Assembly: GCF_039680535.1 (NCBI RefSeq)
Contig: NZ_JBDKSS010000013.1
Location: 186,001-250,000 of the forward strand
Source: Parvibaculum sp039680535
GTDB lineage: Bacteria; Pseudomonadota; Alphaproteobacteria; Parvibaculales; Parvibaculaceae
DNA length: 64,000 nucleotides
Reading direction: 5' to 3'
Shown here: piece after piece, positions 32,643-40,763 of the stretch
Numbering within the stretch: the stretch's first letter is position 1
Layout of the letters: the number at the start of each line of letters is the position of its first letter
Notes under the pieces: model-generated
Told to the model about the DNA's origin: nothing
Seen by the model: the letters and a program-made list of their open reading frames with translations, nothing else
The model's database searches: none
Position numbers and translations under genes: made by a program

Positions 32643-33455
32643 ATGGACTATCGGCAGATCAAGGTTGAAAACCGCGGTGCTGTAGCGCTCATCACGCTCA
32701 ACCGCCCCGACAAGCTCAATGCCTGGACGCCGCGCATGGCCGAGGAATTGGGCCATGCCATCGAGGCCGCGAATAATGATCGCGACATCGGCGCCATCGT
32801 AATGACGGGCGAGGGGCGCGGCTTCTGCGCGGGCGCGGATGTGGACGCGGTATTCAAGACACGCGTCGACGGCAAGGATCCGGGCAACGACACCGCCGGC
32901 GGCTCCGGCGGCATGCCGGCCGGCGTCGACTGGATCAAGCTCGCGCGATCGTCGAAGCCGCTCATCGCGGCGGTGAATGGTGTTGCGGTCGGCATCGGCG
33001 TCACCATGATCCTGCCCTTCGACATCATCGTCGCGGCGGAGGAGGCGAAATTCGGCCTCGTCTTCGTCAAGATGGGCATTGTGCCGGAGCTTGCCTCGTC
33101 GCATTTCCTCATCTCGCGCATGGGTTGGGGCAATGCGAGCGAGATGATGCTGACAGCGCGGCTCTATCCCGCGGCAGAAGCGAAAGCGAAGGGGCTTTGC
33201 GAATATGTGGTGCCGCAGTCGGAGCTTCTCGCGAAGGCTTTCGAGCTTGGCAATCTCATCGCGGAAAATCCCGCGCGCCAGCTTCGCATGACGAAGCAGC
33301 TTCTCACCGAGAATGCCTGCACCACCGATCTCACCCGCGCGCAGAAGCTTGAGACGGATGCACTTCAGGAATGCTGGACGACGCCGGAGCATCACGAGGC
33401 GGTTGACGCCTTCCTCTCGAAGCGCAAGCCCGACTTTCGGAAAGTAGCGTCATGA
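32643..33455 (+). CDS. Enoyl-CoA hydratase/isomerase family protein
   Basis: 270 aa from the ATG at 32643, preceded by GGAGGGACGTC. Crotonase signatures: VALITLNRPDKLNAWTP, then GEGRGFCAGADVDAV as first oxyanion-hole segment, and KPLIAAVNGVAVGIGVTMILPFDIIVAAEEAKFGLVFVKMGIVPE with the second. The hydratase glutamates are not both obvious: the position equivalent to the first reads VGIGVTM and the second FVKMGIVPE, where Glu follows Pro. That suggests an isomerase or a specialised hydratase rather than a classical EchA. Overlaps the next gene by ATGA, so it shares a transcript with the hydrolase. Confidence 0.85.
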   Translation: MDYRQIKVENRGAVALITLNRPDKLNAWTPRMAEELGHAIEAANNDRDIGAIVMTGEGRGFCAGADVDAVFKTRVDGKDPGNDTAGGSGGMPAGVDWIKLARSSKPLIAAVNGVAVGIGVTMILPFDIIVAAEEAKFGLVFVKMGIVPELASSHFLISRMGWGNASEMMLTARLYPAAEAKAKGLCEYVVPQSELLAKAFELGNLIAENPARQLRMTKQLLTENACTTDLTRAQKLETDALQECWTTPEHHEAVDAFLSKRKPDFRKVAS

Positions 33456-34384
33456 CGGTATCGAGTATGAATCTGCATATCGGCGAAACCACGCCCGCGC
33501 GGCGCGAGCTTGCGCTTGAAGACGGCGCGATCTCGTTCCTTGAGTGGAATCAGGGCAAGAACCTTCCCGCGCTGCATTTCGCTCATGCCAACGGCTTCAA
33601 CGGCATGACCTATCGGAGCCTGCTGTCGCCGCTTGCCTCGCGCTTTCATATCCGGGCATGGGACGCGCGCGGGCATGGGATGACGCAGCTTCCCGCAGAT
33701 CCGACGGATCATCGCCGCTGGACGATTTTCCGCGACGATCTCATCCGCTTCATCGAGCCCTTTGTCGAGGAAGCGGGCCGACCGATCCTGCTCGGCGGAC
33801 ACTCCATGGGCGGCGCGACAAGTCTCATGGTTGCCGCCGAACGGCCGGACCTCGTGCGCGGCCTCGTTCTCGTCGATCCCGTCATGGTGCCGCGTTCGGC
33901 GCGCCGGATCATGAAGCTTTATCGCATGCTCGGCCGCAAGGGCGGGCCGCTGTCGCTCGCCGATGGTGCGGAGCGCCGCCGCGCGATATTCCCGGATCGC
34001 GCGACGATGGTGAAAGCCTATAAGGGGCGCGGTGCTTTCCGCACATGGCCCGAAGAATTCATCGCCGATTATGTCGAAGGCGGTTCAAAAGTCCGGAGTG
34101 ACGGGCAGGTGGAGCTTGCCTGTGCGCCCGCCTGGGAGGCGGCGAATTTCCGCGCGCAGGATCACGACATATGGGCCGATCTCGCAAGGCTCCAGACGCC
34201 GCTGACGCTCATCTATGCAGGCATCGGCTCAACATGCCGCGCGCCGGCGCCCGAGCTTCTGGGGCAGCGCGATCCGCATGCGACGTTGCTGCGCATCGGT
34301 CGCGCCACGCATTTCATTCCGATGGAATTTCCCGACGCCGTGCGCCGCGAAATGCTCGATCTCGACATGCGGCTTTCGGACTGA
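33452..34384 (+). CDS. Alpha/beta hydrolase
   Basis: 310 aa; the ATG overlaps the crotonase stop (ATGA), with a second Met five codons later. The alpha/beta-hydrolase fold is clear: HFAHANGFNGMTYRSLL (oxyanion region), RAWDARGHGMTQLP, and the nucleophile elbow GGHSMGGATS with Ser118. The acid lies probably in LTLIYAGIGSTC and the catalytic His in GRATHFIPMEFPD. Esterase, thioesterase or C-C hydrolase activity is possible. Its position between a crotonase and a small hypothetical gene, all overlapping, suggests action on an acyl or ester intermediate in the same pathway. Confidence 0.85.
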   Translation: MTVSSMNLHIGETTPARRELALEDGAISFLEWNQGKNLPALHFAHANGFNGMTYRSLLSPLASRFHIRAWDARGHGMTQLPADPTDHRRWTIFRDDLIRFIEPFVEEAGRPILLGGHSMGGATSLMVAAERPDLVRGLVLVDPVMVPRSARRIMKLYRMLGRKGGPLSLADGAERRRAIFPDRATMVKAYKGRGAFRTWPEEFIADYVEGGSKVRSDGQVELACAPAWEAANFRAQDHDIWADLARLQTPLTLIYAGIGSTCRAPAPELLGQRDPHATLLRIGRATHFIPMEFPDAVRREMLDLDMRLSD

Positions 34385-34632
34385 TGACGCTTACCTTTTC
34401 CGAGCCAGATCCGGGCCGCCCGGAAAAGGAAACGTTCTTGCGCGCGCTGAGCGAGGTGGAGCTTCTCGCGCTCTATAACGAGACGCGAAAAGCGGCCTCC
34501 GCCGCCCGCGAGGCGCACGACATGGAAGCGCTCTATCCGCTGGCCAGAGGGATGAAGACCATCCAGCGCATCGCAGGCGAGCGCGGGCTCGTCATCAGGG
34601 CGCGGCGGCTGGCGAAGGCGTCAGACGCCTAA
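34384..34632 (+). CDS. Small hypothetical protein in hydrolase operon
   Basis: 82 aa. The ATG overlaps the hydrolase stop as TGATG, the main reason to accept it as a gene. Sequence is soluble, helical and charged (FLRALSEVELLALYNETRKAASAAREAHDMEALYPLARGMKTIQRIAGERG), with no signal or membrane segment. It overlaps the end of the convergent thioesterase gene by 12 bases. No family recognised. Confidence 0.6.
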   Translation: MTLTFSEPDPGRPEKETFLRALSEVELLALYNETRKAASAAREAHDMEALYPLARGMKTIQRIAGERGLVIRARRLAKASDA

Positions 34633-35535
34633 GCCCGGCACGACCAGCCCTTCGAGCTTTGCGCGCAGTTCGTCGGGAATGGGGATGGCCTTGCGCGCTT
34701 CGAGATCGAGCGAAATCGCGACGGCTTCCGCCGTGGCGATCGCGTCGCCTCTTTCGAGGTCGAAGAGCCAGTGGCACCAGGTATAGGTCTTGGGACCCAC
34801 TTCCTTGAGGCCGCTCCTGAGCGTCAGCACGTCGCCAGCGCGCGGAAAGCGGTGATAGTGGAAGCGATATTCCAGCGCCGCGCCGCCAACCTTCCTGTTC
34901 TGCGAACGGTCATCGCCCATCAGCTGTCCGAGCAGGTTCGGAATGGAATCCGAAACGACGCCCATGAAATGCCGCGCGCTGAGATAGCCCTGCGTGTCGC
35001 ACTGATCGGCTTGAATCTGGCCCTGCCACGTAAAGACGAGTTCTTTCGTATCGGCGAGTTTCGGCGCCGGGCGCGGAGGGGTGAGCGCCAGGCCGCGCGG
35101 GGCGCCATGCGCGGGAAGCTCGATCACCAGGTTTTTCGCTGCCGCTATCGTCTTGGCGGGCAGCGGCTTTATCTCGCGCGAATCCTCGTCGAGCAATTCG
35201 ACGTCGGCGGTGAAGGTTGCGGCAATCTCGCCCGACACCGTGTTCCACATCTCCTCATAGACGCGCAGGCCGAAATCCGTGACGCCGAGAATGCCGGCGC
35301 GAATGGTGAAGGGCGCGCCGGGCCGCTGCTCACGCAGGAAGCGCACATGGTGATCGCGGGCGATGAGGCGCGCCTGTTCGGACGCGATGTAGCGCGGTCC
35401 GAGTCCGAGGTGAATGCCGAGTGCCGCAAGGCCCTGCGTCGCATGCTCCATATAGAACTGCACATTCATATGGCCCATCTGGTCGGACTGCCATGTCTGC
35501 ACGCTCGACCGCGCGACGTCGATCATCTCACCCAT
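34621..35535 (-). CDS. Acyl-CoA thioesterase, double hotdog
   Basis: 304 aa, two hotdog domains in tandem. The first starts VQTWQSDQMGHMNVQFYMEHATQG, the 4-hydroxybenzoyl-CoA-thioesterase motif with catalytic Asp in D..GHMN. The second repeats it in degenerate form, ADQCDTQGYLSARHFMG. Each domain also has the 'H.v.flre' strand. It likely hydrolyses acyl-CoA to free acid and CoA in the cytoplasm. AGAGGT serves as ribosome site. It follows its paralog (35568-36470) after 32 bases on the same strand; both follow an HSL-type esterase, so three hydrolases form one unit. Confidence 0.82.
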   Translation of the reverse strand: MGEMIDVARSSVQTWQSDQMGHMNVQFYMEHATQGLAALGIHLGLGPRYIASEQARLIARDHHVRFLREQRPGAPFTIRAGILGVTDFGLRVYEEMWNTVSGEIAATFTADVELLDEDSREIKPLPAKTIAAAKNLVIELPAHGAPRGLALTPPRPAPKLADTKELVFTWQGQIQADQCDTQGYLSARHFMGVVSDSIPNLLGQLMGDDRSQNRKVGGAALEYRFHYHRFPRAGDVLTLRSGLKEVGPKTYTWCHWLFDLERGDAIATAEAVAISLDLEARKAIPIPDELRAKLEGLVVPGLGV

Positions 35536-35567
35536 TAGCGATACCTCTGTTCCAGTTCAGAATTCTG

Positions 35568-36470
35568 TCAGCCACGCGCGAAGCGAGTGGCGATATTATC
35601 GGGAATGCGCACGGCCTTGCGCGTCTCCCTGTCGAAGAGAAGGCCGAGCCCTTCGGCGGCGCAGGCCGGTTCCCCCGTTTCCGCGTTGAAGAGCCAATGC
35701 CGGTAGCGCAGCGTCTTTTCGCCCGCTTCGACAAGGCCTGTTTTGACGCAAAGCGTCTCGCCTGCCATCAGCTCGCGGAAATAGATGAGCCGCATCTCGA
35801 CCGTCGCGGTGGCGAGGCCCGCCGCCGCCTGCTGATGTCGACCGAGGCCCGCATGCGCCCACATATGGCCCTGGGCGTCCGAGAAGCGCGCCATGAAGAA
35901 CCGCGCATTCATGTGGCCGTTCGTGTCGCACTCCCAGGTGTTCACGACGGAGCGGTTGCTTTCGAACATGTCGAGCGCGTGTGCCCGGACGGCCGATACG
36001 TCGCGGTCCATGGTCTCGCGAGAAAGCCCGCGTGGGCGCGAATATTCGGGTTCACCGACGATGAGCGCTTCGGCTTTCTTCCGCGTTTCTTCAGGCCATG
36101 GCACGAGCCGCCGTGTCTTCAGGTCGAGGCAGCCGACATCGACGATGAAGGTCGCGGCGAGCCTGTCGTCGAGGACTTCGCGCATCTCCTGATACATGCG
36201 CATGGTCTTGTCGCGGATCTCGATGACGCCGGACTTCACGATCACGAGGTCGCTCGTCCGGAGTTCTCGATGGAAGCGGATGTGATGTTCGAGCGCGACA
36301 TAGCCGAGCCCGCTTTCGCGCTGATGCGAAAACCCCATGCCGATTGCCACGCGAAAATTGAACGAGGCGTCGGATGTCTTGCTGATGTAGTGCTGAATGT
36401 TCATGTGGCCCATCTCGTCGCATTCCTGCATCGAGACATAGCCACGATAGGTGTCGATCATGCCGCTCAT
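35568..36470 (-). CDS. Acyl-CoA thioesterase, double hotdog (paralog)
   Basis: 300 aa, clearly homologous to the gene downstream. First domain YVSMQECDEMGHMNIQHYISKTSD, second STVNTW-type segment NTWECDTNGHMNARFFMARFSDAQG; here both D..GHMN motifs are intact, unlike the paralog whose second is eroded. This suggests duplication followed by specialisation. The start has no strong ribosome site; an in-frame ATG three codons on is possible. It begins seven bases after the stop of the esterase gene upstream, so translation is probably coupled. Likely acts on medium or long acyl-CoA. Confidence 0.82.
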   Translation of the reverse strand: MSGMIDTYRGYVSMQECDEMGHMNIQHYISKTSDASFNFRVAIGMGFSHQRESGLGYVALEHHIRFHRELRTSDLVIVKSGVIEIRDKTMRMYQEMREVLDDRLAATFIVDVGCLDLKTRRLVPWPEETRKKAEALIVGEPEYSRPRGLSRETMDRDVSAVRAHALDMFESNRSVVNTWECDTNGHMNARFFMARFSDAQGHMWAHAGLGRHQQAAAGLATATVEMRLIYFRELMAGETLCVKTGLVEAGEKTLRYRHWLFNAETGEPACAAEGLGLLFDRETRKAVRIPDNIATRFARG

Positions 36471-36477
36471 TCGTGGA

Positions 36478-37443
36478 TCAGCCAGTCACGCGAGAGAGGA
36501 AGGCGTCGATCCGCTCATTGGCCGATCTGGCGATCTCGCCCGGAAAGGCGATGAAGCCATGCGCGCCGCCCGGATAGACGGCAAGCTCCCCTTCGTTGCC
36601 GGCCGCGAGCCAGCGCCCATGCATGAAGAGCGAGTCGTCGAGCAGCGCGTCGCGCGTGCCGATGGTGAAGAGGGCGGGCGGCATGTCCTTGAGGTTTGCA
36701 TATAGCGGCGAGACGTCCGGATGGCGGCGGTCGACGCCCTCGGGCAGGAATGCGTCGCCGAATTGCTCGATGTCGACGGTGCGAAGGATCAGCCGTTCAT
36801 TGCCGAAATGCTTCTGGCTCGGCGTCATGCTCATGTCGAAGGCGCCGAAGACGAGGTTCGCACCCTTGAAGCCCGTATAGCCGTGACGGTCGCGCATGCG
36901 CAGCAGCGTGACGGCGGAGAGATGACCGCCCGCACTTTCGCCGCCGATGGTGATCTTGTCGGTGCCGAATTCCTTCGCCGCATTCTCGACGAGCCAGACC
37001 GCGGCGGCTTCGCAATCGTCAGGACCGGCAGGATAGGGATGCTCCGGCGCGAGGCGATATTCGACGCTGACGACCGCGAGGCCTGCATTCTTCGCGATGC
37101 GTTCGAGCATCGGGTCCTGCTGGTCGGCGGCGCCCAGCACCCAGCCGCCGCCATGAATGTGGAGATAGACGCCCCGGGGGTTCTCCGGCGCAATAATGCG
37201 GAGCGGGATCTTGTGCCCGCCCTTGCCGGGTATTTCGATGGTGCGGGCGGCGTCGGACTTCGGCGCGAGCGGGAACGGGCCTTCGCCGCGGGCGCGCGCG
37301 TCGCGCATCTTCTGCGCGCCCACATTCCACCACTCCTCCATGTCGGCGATTGCCTTGACGATCGCCTCGTTGATGGCGCGGGTCTCGGCGGAAATCGCCT
37401 CCGGGCGGAAAAGGGCCGGATCGAAGGGGTGCTTGTCTGACAT
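36478..37443 (-). CDS. Alpha/beta hydrolase, hormone-sensitive-lipase family
   Basis: 321 aa from the ATG at 37443 (GGGAG upstream). The HSL-type oxyanion motif YLHIHGGGWVLGA and the nucleophile elbow ITIGGESAGGHLSAV are diagnostic; the acid lies in FTIGTRDALLDDSL and the His in VYPGGAHGFIAFPG. These enzymes cleave short to medium acyl esters. It leads a minus-strand unit with two double-hotdog thioesterases. Ester cleavage, CoA activation by an enzyme elsewhere, and thioester hydrolysis are a coherent set for lipid or alkyl-ester turnover. Confidence 0.9.
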   Translation of the reverse strand: MSDKHPFDPALFRPEAISAETRAINEAIVKAIADMEEWWNVGAQKMRDARARGEGPFPLAPKSDAARTIEIPGKGGHKIPLRIIAPENPRGVYLHIHGGGWVLGAADQQDPMLERIAKNAGLAVVSVEYRLAPEHPYPAGPDDCEAAAVWLVENAAKEFGTDKITIGGESAGGHLSAVTLLRMRDRHGYTGFKGANLVFGAFDMSMTPSQKHFGNERLILRTVDIEQFGDAFLPEGVDRRHPDVSPLYANLKDMPPALFTIGTRDALLDDSLFMHGRWLAAGNEGELAVYPGGAHGFIAFPGEIARSANERIDAFLSRVTG

Positions 37444-37516
37444 GGGTCTACTCCCGATTTTGTTGTCGGGAGTAGACCGGATTCCGCCGCTTTCGTCTAA
37501 TCTGAATGCGGGGGCG

Positions 37517-38137
37517 TCAGACAGCAGCCGCGTAGGGCGGCGCGGGGTCATATTGCATGCCGAGCTGGGTCGCCCGGGCATGATCCTCGCCATGCATCTG
37601 GCCGACCAGCCACAGCGCCATGTCGATGCCCGCCGAAACGCCCGCCGAGGTCACGACATTGCCGTCGCGCACATAGCGCAGCTTTTCGAGCACTTCCGAA
37701 ACCTCGCCGCGCTCGCGCAACATCGGCACATAGGCCCAATGCGTCGTCACGCGCTTGCCCCGGGCGGGGCCCGCCACGGCCAGGATGAAAGAGCCCGTAC
37801 AGACGCTCGTGACCCATTCGCAGGTGCCGGCGATCCGCGCCACCCAGTCGGTGATCGTCTTGTTCTCAACTTCCCGCCGAGTGCCCATGCCGCCGGGCAC
37901 GAGCAGCAGGTCGAGCTTGTCGATATCGGCGATGGAAGCATGGGCCTCGACGCGCATGCCCTTGGCGCCGGTGATGGTCTCACCCCTTTCAGAGATCAGC
38001 AGCACCTTGTCGGGCCGCGGCTGCCCCATTTGTCCGAACACTTCGTTCGACATGGTGAAGGCCTCATAGGGGCCGACGAAATCAAGTTCCTCTGCGTCGT
38101 CGAACATGAGAATACCGATGGTGCGTTCACGAGACAT
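37517..38137 (-). CDS. DJ-1/PfpI-family protein, isonitrile-hydratase-like
   Basis: 206 aa; a strong site GGAGGAGAGG precedes the ATG, which lies within the last codons of the regulator gene (11-base overlap). DJ-1 fold: IGILMFDDAEELDFVGPYEAF, LLVPGGMGTRREVEN, then the nucleophile elbow SVCTGSFILA with catalytic Cys, and VTTHWAY. The Asp/Glu near the N-terminus (DFVGPYE) fits the isonitrile hydratase/GlxA branch rather than proteases. The same domain makes up the N-terminal half of the regulator just upstream, so enzyme and sensor share ancestry and perhaps a ligand. Confidence 0.85.
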   Translation of the reverse strand: MSRERTIGILMFDDAEELDFVGPYEAFTMSNEVFGQMGQPRPDKVLLISERGETITGAKGMRVEAHASIADIDKLDLLLVPGGMGTRREVENKTITDWVARIAGTCEWVTSVCTGSFILAVAGPARGKRVTTHWAYVPMLRERGEVSEVLEKLRYVRDGNVVTSAGVSAGIDMALWLVGQMHGEDHARATQLGMQYDPAPPYAAAV

Positions 38138-39164
38138 TTTGCCTCTCCTCCGCGATGAGATTGATGGAAATGGGCCGCTTCGCGGTCAGGAAGCGCTCGC
38201 GATAGCGATTGGGGGTGACGCCGAGATGGCGCAGAAAGGCACGGCGCATGCGCTCTGCCTGGCCGAAGCCTGCGTGATGAGCGACTGTCTCCACCGGCGC
38301 GCTTCCCTCGGTAAGACGCCGCCGCGCCTCGTCGAGACGCGCGCGCTCCACGAATTGAGCGGGCGTCAGACCAGTTGCTTCGGAAAAACGCCGCGCGAAG
38401 GTGCGCTCGCTCATATACGCATGGGCTGCAAGTGCGGGTACACTCAGGTCGTCGCGCGGGTTCCCGACGATATGGCTGCATACGCGTGCGATCCGCTCGT
38501 CGCTCACGCCTTGCGCGGCAAGCTGCGCCGAGAATTGCGATTGTCCGCCGGGCCGCATCAGGAACATCACGAGCTGTCGCGCAATGGCGAGCGCGGCTTC
38601 CCGGCCGAGGTCTTCTTCCACAAGCGCCAGCGCAAGGTCCATGCCTGCCGTGACACCGGCCGACGTCCAGATTTTTCCGGCCCGCACATAGATCGCGTCG
38701 GGATCGACTTCGATTTTGGGAAAGTCGCGGCGCAACGTTTCGGCGAAGGCCCAATGCGTCGCGGCGCGCTTGCCATCGAGAAGCCCCGCGCCTGCGAGAA
38801 GCAGCGCTCCGGTGCAGACCGAGACGGTGCGCTTCGTCCGGGCGGCGGCGCGGCGGATGAACCCGATCACCCGCGTGTCATGGGCGAGCTTGCGCGTGCC
38901 CATGCCGCCGGCGACGAGAAGGGAGTGGACCTGGCCGAGTTCCTCGTCGCCGATCTCGTCGATCCCCCGCGTGGCGGTGAGCGTCAGCCCGCAACTTGTG
39001 CGAAAGGGGCCGCGTTCCGGCGCGATGAGTTCGATCTCATAAGCGGGCTCGCCTGATCTGGTTCGGGCCGCTTCGAGAATCTCGAAGGGTCCGGTCACGT
39101 CGAGAATCTGGGCGTTCTCGAAGCCGAGCATCAAGATGCGTTTTGGCAGTCGGGGCTTTGTCAT
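38127..39164 (-). CDS. GlxA-family AraC-type regulator with DJ-1-like sensor domain
   Basis: 345 aa. N-terminal DJ-1/PfpI-like domain (about 8-190: ILMLGFENAQILDVTGPFEIL, LLVAGGMGTRKLAHD, SVCTGALLLAGAGLLDGKRATTHWA) retains the Cys of the elbow. C-terminal AraC/XylS helix-turn-helix pair (about 235-335: LSVPALAAHAYMSERTFARRFSEATGLTPAQFVERARLDEARRRL, then HHAGFGQAERMRRAFLRHLGVTPNRYRERF). It likely activates the overlapping DJ-1 gene and senses a small molecule through its DJ-1 domain. No clear ribosome site is seen before the ATG. Confidence 0.9.
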   Translation of the reverse strand: MTKPRLPKRILMLGFENAQILDVTGPFEILEAARTRSGEPAYEIELIAPERGPFRTSCGLTLTATRGIDEIGDEELGQVHSLLVAGGMGTRKLAHDTRVIGFIRRAAARTKRTVSVCTGALLLAGAGLLDGKRAATHWAFAETLRRDFPKIEVDPDAIYVRAGKIWTSAGVTAGMDLALALVEEDLGREAALAIARQLVMFLMRPGGQSQFSAQLAAQGVSDERIARVCSHIVGNPRDDLSVPALAAHAYMSERTFARRFSEATGLTPAQFVERARLDEARRRLTEGSAPVETVAHHAGFGQAERMRRAFLRHLGVTPNRYRERFLTAKRPISINLIAEERQNVS

Positions 39165-39242
39165 GCCCAGAGCTTAGGCCTCCGCCCCTCTGGCGGAAAT
39201 GCCAAAGAACAAGCGATTTCAGCCAAATGTGCGGTGTGCTTT

Positions 39243-39692
39243 TCAGGCCCGCGCCTTGAGCCCGCCAAGCGCGAGCGCGATGACGGCCGCCACCGCACCG
39301 ACGATGCCGGCCATGAAGAGCAGGAAGTCGAGCGTGTTCCAGTCGAGCCCGGTGATGGCAGTTCCGCGTCCGCCGGTCAGGGCCGAAATGGTCGAGGCGA
39401 CAATGTTGGTCCAGCCCGACACGATGAGGCCCCAGAGGATGACGCGCTGCGACGCCGCCGAGAGGGTGAGCACGCCTGCGGCCGCGGCGGCGGCGAGCAT
39501 CAGTATGCCGTTCAACACCCCTTCGAGATGCGCCATGTGCCATGCGCGGAGCGGCTCGGTGAAGTCGCTCGCCGCGACGCCGGGCGCGAGCGATGCCACG
39601 ACCGTGCTTCCATAGGGAAAGCCGGCGGCAAAGCCCGCGAGCAGCACGAGCGCGCCATTGGCGATCAACAGTCCCTGAAGCTTCTTGTCCAT
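39243..39692 (-). CDS. Four-helix membrane protein, styrene-oxide-isomerase-like
   Basis: 149 aa; AGGGGGAAGAG precedes the ATG. Four hydrophobic segments: LLIANGALVLLAGFAAGF, LEGVLNGILMLAAAAAAGVLTL, VILWGLIVSGWTNIVAS and LLFMAGIVGAVAAVIALAL. Between them sit AWHMAHLEGVLNG and W..IVSGWTN, close to the 'WarAHsGpalNG' and 'ldGWaN' blocks of StyC, the membrane enzyme that isomerises styrene oxide to phenylacetaldehyde. The conserved His after the first loop is present. Similar small proteins without known activity are also widespread in proteobacteria, so the catalytic role is uncertain. Stands alone between the GlxA regulator and a MaoC hydratase, same strand. Confidence 0.5.
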   Translation of the reverse strand: MDKKLQGLLIANGALVLLAGFAAGFPYGSTVVASLAPGVAASDFTEPLRAWHMAHLEGVLNGILMLAAAAAAGVLTLSAASQRVILWGLIVSGWTNIVASTISALTGGRGTAITGLDWNTLDFLLFMAGIVGAVAAVIALALGGLKARA

Positions 39693-39763
39693 CTCTTCCC
39701 CCTGTCCGGAATTAAGTCAGCCCGCGACGCTCGGGGCCGTGAGGCCCCAAGCGCCCGGATGCA

Positions 39764-40621
39764 TCAGGCCTTCAGCGTGCACTTGCCGTTGTTGATGACG
39801 GTCACGTCGCGTTCCTTCAGCCGTGCGCGGAAGGACGCGATGTTGCCATCCTTCCAGATGTCGACCAGCACCGTCTCGCCGGGGAAGACCGGCGAGGAAA
39901 AGCGCACGTCGAAGCCGGTGATGATCGTCGGATCGTAATTGCAGATCTCCGACGAGATGATCGCGCGGCAGCAGGTGCCATAGGTGCAAAGCCCGTGCAG
40001 GATGGGCTTCGGGAAGCCGGCGGCCTTGGCGAATTGCGGGTCGGCGTGAAGCGGATTGCGGTCGCCGGAAAGGCGATAGAGCAGCGCCTGATCGGGCCGC
40101 GTGTCGGCCTCCACGGTGAGGTCCGGCGCGCGCTCGGGCAGCTTGTGCGGTTCCGGCGCGCCTTCGCGTGGGCCGCCAAAGCCGCCATCGCCACGGGCGA
40201 AGATGGTCGATTGCAGCGTGCAGAGCTTGTCGCCGCTCGCCTTGTCCTTGATGACGCTCTCGGTGACGATGATCGCGCCCTTGTCCTTGCCCTTGTCCCA
40301 TGCGCCGAGCACGGAGCTGTCGACGCTGATCTTCGCGGCGGAAGGCAGCGGCTTGTGCAGAGTGAGCTTCTGCTCGCCATGGACGACCATCAGATAGTTG
40401 ATGCCGCTGTCGCGCATCGCGCCCGCGCCCCAGGCGATGACGGTCGCCTGTGTCGGCACCGTCTTGAGCCCGCTTTCATAGACGAAGGGCAGTTCCTTCT
40501 CGTTGAGCGGATCGCGGCCGAAGCCGACGCCAAGCGCGTAAAGCATCGTTTCGCGGTCGCCATACTGGAATTCCTGGCCAACCGCTTTCAAGGACATGAG
40601 TTTGTCGTAGTCGATAGCCAT
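39764..40621 (-). CDS. MaoC-like (R)-specific enoyl-CoA hydratase (hydratase 2)
   Basis: 285 aa from the ATG at 40621 (GGGAGGGCTCTC upstream); the open frame beyond is antisense to the next gene. Two hotdog halves, as in eukaryotic hydratase 2. The C-terminal half carries the hydratase-2 motif YRLSGDRNPLHADPQFAKAAGF with the catalytic Asp-His pair, then PILHGLCTYG. The N-terminal half binds the acyl chain (YALGVGFGRDP). It converts trans-2-enoyl-CoA to (R)-3-hydroxyacyl-CoA, useful for unsaturated or branched beta-oxidation or for polymer precursors. Divergent from the dienoyl-CoA isomerase gene, 142 bases apart. Confidence 0.88.
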   Translation of the reverse strand: MAIDYDKLMSLKAVGQEFQYGDRETMLYALGVGFGRDPLNEKELPFVYESGLKTVPTQATVIAWGAGAMRDSGINYLMVVHGEQKLTLHKPLPSAAKISVDSSVLGAWDKGKDKGAIIVTESVIKDKASGDKLCTLQSTIFARGDGGFGGPREGAPEPHKLPERAPDLTVEADTRPDQALLYRLSGDRNPLHADPQFAKAAGFPKPILHGLCTYGTCCRAIISSEICNYDPTIITGFDVRFSSPVFPGETVLVDIWKDGNIASFRARLKERDVTVINNGKCTLKA

Positions 40622-40763
40622 GAGAGCCCTCCCTGAAGCCTTGTTCTTGTTGGGGCATAGCAAAGCCGGAAAGCGGGTTTGGCGCAAGATCGCGGTCGCT
40701 CGCGGCATGTGACGCGCCATGCTATCAACAGGCAGAACAACAAAACGCCTTCGGAGAAAGCCC

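Noticed and set aside
36831..37333. Alternative frames within the HSL esterase
   Set aside because: Shadows of the esterase, which keeps HGGGW and GESAGG in its own frame.
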